Source: Massiliimalia timonensis
GTDB lineage: Bacteria; Bacillota; Clostridia; Oscillospirales; Ruminococcaceae
NCBI RefSeq assembly: GCF_900186585.1
Contig: NZ_FYDD01000003.1
Span: forward strand, 682,001 to 746,000
Direction of reading: 5' to 3'
Length of the DNA stretch: 64,000 bases
Part shown: in pieces, positions 61,040 to 64,000 of the stretch
How positions within the stretch are numbered: position 1 is the stretch's first letter
How the letters are laid out: each line of letters starts with the position of its first letter
The notes under the pieces: model-generated
Database searches by the model: none
What the model was told of the DNA's origin: nothing
The model's input: the letters and a program-made list of their open reading frames with translations, nothing else
Program-made: the position numbers and the translations under genes

Positions 61040-63811
61040 TTATTTATCCTGCTGTGGATTAGTTACTTCTTGATTCGCGCCACAACACTTTTTGTATTTT
61101 TTTCCGCTTCCGCAGGGACAAGGATCGTTGCGTCCTACTTTTTGACTGCGTACCGGCTGTTTGCGGACGATTTTCTCCCCGGTATTTTCACCGTGTACAG
61201 CGGCAGTAGGTTTCGCGACCTGTTCACGCTTGATGTCCTGATTGATCTGGATTTTTAAGGTCAGGATCAGTTTTACGGTGTCTTCCCGGATAGCGGCGAT
61301 CATCTCGTCGAACATGTCAAAGCCTTCACGGGTATATTCATCAACGGGGTTTCTCTGCGCAAAAGAACGCAGGTGGATCCCTTGTTTGAGCTCTGCCATA
61401 TTATCGATATGGTCCATCCAGTACCGGTCAACTACTTTCAGCAGGATGACGCGTTCTAATTCACGCATCCGTTCAGAGCCGATCATCTTTTCCCGGACAT
61501 CATACAGCAGTTTTGCACGCTTGTAAAGAATATCGGAAAAATTTTCGTGGGTCATATCGGCGAGCTGGTCGACAGTATAGTGGAAATCCTCTTCCCGGGT
61601 CAAAAATCCGAGGAAGTAATTGCGCAGGCCGTCAATATTCCAATCGTCATGGATCGCAGCTTCCGGTAGGTAGCGGGAAACGGTTTCGGTAATCCATTCC
61701 TTGAGCATATTCAAGATGGATTCATGTACGTCTTCACCGTTTAATACCATGTCGCGCTGGCTGTAAATAATCTCGCGCTGTTTGTTCATGACGTCATCAT
61801 ACTGCAATACAGACTTACGGATATTGAAGTTTCTTGCTTCCACCTTGGCCTGTGCGCTTTCAATGGAATTAGTGAGCATTTTGTATTCGATTGGCTGGTC
61901 TTCTTCTACATTGAAGCGGTCCATCAAGTGCTGGATACGCTCCCCGCCGAACAAACGCATCAGATCGTCTTCCAAAGAGAGGAAGAAACGGCTGCAGCCC
62001 GGGTCGCCCTGACGCCCGGAACGTCCGCGCAGCTGGTTGTCGATACGACGGGATTCATGGCGTTCTGTCCCGATGATATAAAGTCCGCCGGCTTCACGAA
62101 CTTTTTCCGCTTCGCCCTTGATTTCTGCTTTGTGTTTTGCGAGGGCCTCTTTAAATTCCTTGCGGGCATTTAAAATTTCTTCGTCTTCTGTTTCGCTGAA
62201 GCCGTTTGCTTCTACGATCAACTCTTCACTGTAACCTTTTTTGCGCAGGTCTGCCTTGGCCAGATATTCCGCGTTACCGCCGAGCATGATGTCAGTACCA
62301 CGTCCAGCCATGTTCGTTGCAATGGTAACAGCGCCGAATTTACCAGCCTGTGCAACGATCTCTGCTTCTTTTTCGTGATACTTCGCGTTTAAAACCTCAT
62401 GCTTGATGCCGCGGCGGCGAAGCATGCTGCTGAGCAGTTCGGATTTGTCGATCGTAACCGTACCCACCAGAACCGGCTGGCCTTTTTTGTGGCATTCTGC
62501 GATTTGGTCAATGACCGCATTGAATTTTGCTTTTTCAGTTTTATAAACAACGTCGTTGTAATCGTTCCTTTGAACCGGACGGTTGGTCGGGATCTCAATG
62601 ACGTCCAGCTTGTAAATTTCCCGGAACTCACTTTCCTCAGTTAAGGCAGTACCGGTCATCCCGGACAATTTCCCGTATAGGCGGAAATAGTTTTGGAAAG
62701 TGATTGTCGCAAGGGTTTTGGATTCTCTTGCAACGGTAACGTGTTCTTTAGCTTCAATCGCTTGATGCAAGCCTTCGTTGTAACGGCGCCCGATCATCAA
62801 ACGCCCGGTAAATTCATCGACAATAATGACTTCGCCGTCTTTCACAACGTAGTCCACATCGCGGTGCATGATACCATATGCCTTGATCGCCTGATTGATG
62901 TGGTGCTGTAAGGTCAGGTTGTCCGCGTCCATCAGGTTTTCCAAGTGGAAATAAGCTTCTGCCTTTTTCACGCCTTTCGGGGTAAGGGTAGCGGTCTTGG
63001 CCTTTTCATCGATGATATAATCTCCGTCAATATCATCCTGTTCTTCTTTTTGATCTACTTCAACCACACGGTACGGTTTTAATGTTTTTGCAAACGCATC
63101 CGCAATGGTATAAAGATCGGTAGACTTGTCCCCAGGGCCGGAAATGATCAGCGGGGTACGCGCTTCGTCGATCAAAATGGAGTCGACCTCGTCGACGATG
63201 GCAAAGTTGAACGGGCGCTGAACTTTCTGCGCTTTATAAATGACCATGTTGTCACGCAGGTAATCAAATCCAAATTCGTTGTTGGTACCATAGGTGATGT
63301 CCGCGTTGTAGGCGGCGCGTTTTTCATCGCCCTCTACACCGTGGATCACAAGGCCGACGGTCAGTCCCAAAAATTTATAAAGCTTCCCCATCCATTCGGA
63401 GTCACGCTTTGCCAGATAATCGTTGACAGTAACAATGTGCACGCCTTTTCCGGACAAACCGTTTAGATAAGCCGGCAGGGTAGCGACTAATGTTTTCCCC
63501 TCACCGGTACGCATTTCAGCGATCCGTCCCTGATGGAGCACGATCCCGCCGATGATCTGTACCGGAAAGTGCTTCATACCCAGCACGCGCCATGCCGCTT
63601 CCCGGCAGACAGCAAATGCATCCGGCAAAATGTCATCTAACGTTTCCGCATTCTGCAACCGCGCTTTCAATACTGGAGTCTGTTCCTGAAGCTGATGGTC
63701 GCTCATCTTGCTGTATTTATCTTCTAGTGCCAAAACCTGATCAACGATCGGGTTGATCCGTTTTAATTCACGGGAAGAGTAGGTGCCAAATATTTTTTCA
63801 TATAAACCCAT
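61040..63811 (-). CDS. secA: Preprotein translocase ATPase SecA
   Basis: A 923-residue SecA, the motor that pushes unfolded proteins through SecYEG. Walker A is [10 protein letters not shown] (about 96-105), the DEAD-type box [17 protein letters not shown] follows, the preprotein-binding domain and second helicase half ([19 protein letters not shown]) are complete, and the C-terminus carries the SecB/lipid-binding zinc motif [22 protein letters not shown] lies before the ATG. It has its own promoter at 63861-63889 and terminator at 60996-61030, with no SecA2 in the window. Confidence 0.98.
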   Translation of the reverse strand: MGLYEKIFGTYSSRELKRINPIVDQVLALEDKYSKMSDHQLQEQTPVLKARLQNAETLDDILPDAFAVCREAAWRVLGMKHFPVQIIGGIVLHQGRIAEMRTGEGKTLVATLPAYLNGLSGKGVHIVTVNDYLAKRDSEWMGKLYKFLGLTVGLVIHGVEGDEKRAAYNADITYGTNNEFGFDYLRDNMVIYKAQKVQRPFNFAIVDEVDSILIDEARTPLIISGPGDKSTDLYTIADAFAKTLKPYRVVEVDQKEEQDDIDGDYIIDEKAKTATLTPKGVKKAEAYFHLENLMDADNLTLQHHINQAIKAYGIMHRDVDYVVKDGEVIIVDEFTGRLMIGRRYNEGLHQAIEAKEHVTVARESKTLATITFQNYFRLYGKLSGMTGTALTEESEFREIYKLDVIEIPTNRPVQRNDYNDVVYKTEKAKFNAVIDQIAECHKKGQPVLVGTVTIDKSELLSSMLRRRGIKHEVLNAKYHEKEAEIVAQAGKFGAVTIATNMAGRGTDIMLGGNAEYLAKADLRKKGYSEELIVEANGFSETEDEEILNARKEFKEALAKHKAEIKGEAEKVREAGGLYIIGTERHESRRIDNQLRGRSGRQGDPGCSRFFLSLEDDLMRLFGGERIQHLMDRFNVEEDQPIEYKMLTNSIESAQAKVEARNFNIRKSVLQYDDVMNKQREIIYSQRDMVLNGEDVHESILNMLKEWITETVSRYLPEAAIHDDWNIDGLRNYFLGFLTREEDFHYTVDQLADMTHENFSDILYKRAKLLYDVREKMIGSERMRELERVILLKVVDRYWMDHIDNMAELKQGIHLRSFAQRNPVDEYTREGFDMFDEMIAAIREDTVKLILTLKIQINQDIKREQVAKPTAAVHGENTGEKIVRKQPVRSQKVGRNDPCPCGSGKKYKKCCGANQEVTNPQQDK

Positions 63812-63860
63812 AGTATCTCTCCAACCTGTTATTTTGCTGCATAAATCTGTTAACTAATAT

Positions 63861-63889
63861 AGTATATAACGGATTGAATTTTGTTGCAA
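63861..63889 (-). promoter_or_regulatory. secA promoter
   Basis: On the minus strand TTGCAA (63889-63884), 17 bases, TATACT (63866-63861), about 50 bases before the secA start codon. Confidence 0.8.
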
Positions 63890-63951
63890 GCCTTTTTGCC
63901 CCATTTATGAAGGATATTTACACTCTGTTTAATTTTTGAGGTGGTTCTTCG

Positions 63952-63980
63952 TTGTCATTCCCCAAAAACCGTGTTATAAT
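63952..63980 (+). promoter_or_regulatory. Promoter for a gene beyond the right edge
   Basis: TTGTCA (63952-63957), 17 bases, TATAAT (63975-63980) with a GT before it. It points out of the window, divergent from secA; the gene itself is not visible. Confidence 0.75.
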
Positions 63981-64000
63981 GATATGCAGTGAAGCAAAAG

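Noticed and set aside
1-64000. tRNA, rRNA, CRISPR, insertion sequence or prophage features
   Set aside because: No clustered direct repeats, transposase, integrase or recognisable tRNA/rRNA sequence was seen in the intergenic regions.

Overview
This window reads as a chromosomal core region of a spore-forming Gram-positive bacterium of the Clostridia, most likely near Oscillospiraceae/Ruminococcaceae. That placement is an inference from gene content and style: yabP, yabQ and spoVB sporulation genes, AddAB rather than RecBCD, TrmFO, RqcP, YqeG/YqeK, an FMN riboswitch in front of an ECF riboflavin transporter, strong AGGAGG-type ribosome binding sites and frequent GTG/TTG starts. No rRNA, tRNA, CRISPR array, insertion sequence or prophage was seen.

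Layout. 1-5.8 kb is an accessory stretch: a truncated gene at the left edge, a DUF3795 Cys-rich protein, a GH36 alpha-galactosidase, a divergent family-6-type DNA glycosylase, a DUF2975/HTH/unknown-protein operon behind a large inverted repeat, and a flavin reductase. 5.8-12 kb holds glutamate dehydrogenase, UvrC overlapping a B12-binding radical SAM protein, and a rhomboid-like membrane protein. 12-19.2 kb is addB-addA. 19.2-20.7 kb is infC-rpmI-rplT with an attenuator leader and a probable ATT start codon. 20.7-39.5 kb is a dense, nearly all plus-strand run for RNA/DNA maintenance, secretion and cell growth: trmH-type methylase, dprA, topA, trmFO, plsX, rnc, a radical SAM gene, smc, ftsY, rdgB, yhbY, nadD, yqeK, an LCP ligase, rsfS, leuS.

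39.5-45 kb has rpsU followed by a structured untranslated segment, then yqeG, nfo, aroQ, an aminopeptidase P, efp, a zinc-ribbon protein, and FMN riboswitch-ribU. 45-52 kb is the minus-strand yab sporulation/division cluster (spoVB, mazG, hup, rqcP, yabP, yabQ, divIC, S1 protein), interrupted by a plus-strand MarR-MATE pair. 52-57 kb is a second MarR regulator with a heterodimeric ABC exporter. 57-64 kb has a GNAT acetyltransferase, CorA, an AI-2E family permease, an iron alcohol dehydrogenase and secA.

Most of the window is conserved housekeeping. I found no strong case for a wholly new system. The best second-look items are non-coding: the paired extended -10 promoters at 2731-2765, the 15-bp inverted repeat at 3305-3339, two unassigned structured segments (11169-11289 and 39825-39887), the infC leader, and the two MarR-type operators that share half-sites. 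The unknown membrane-anchored protein at 4088-4660 is the least explained gene.
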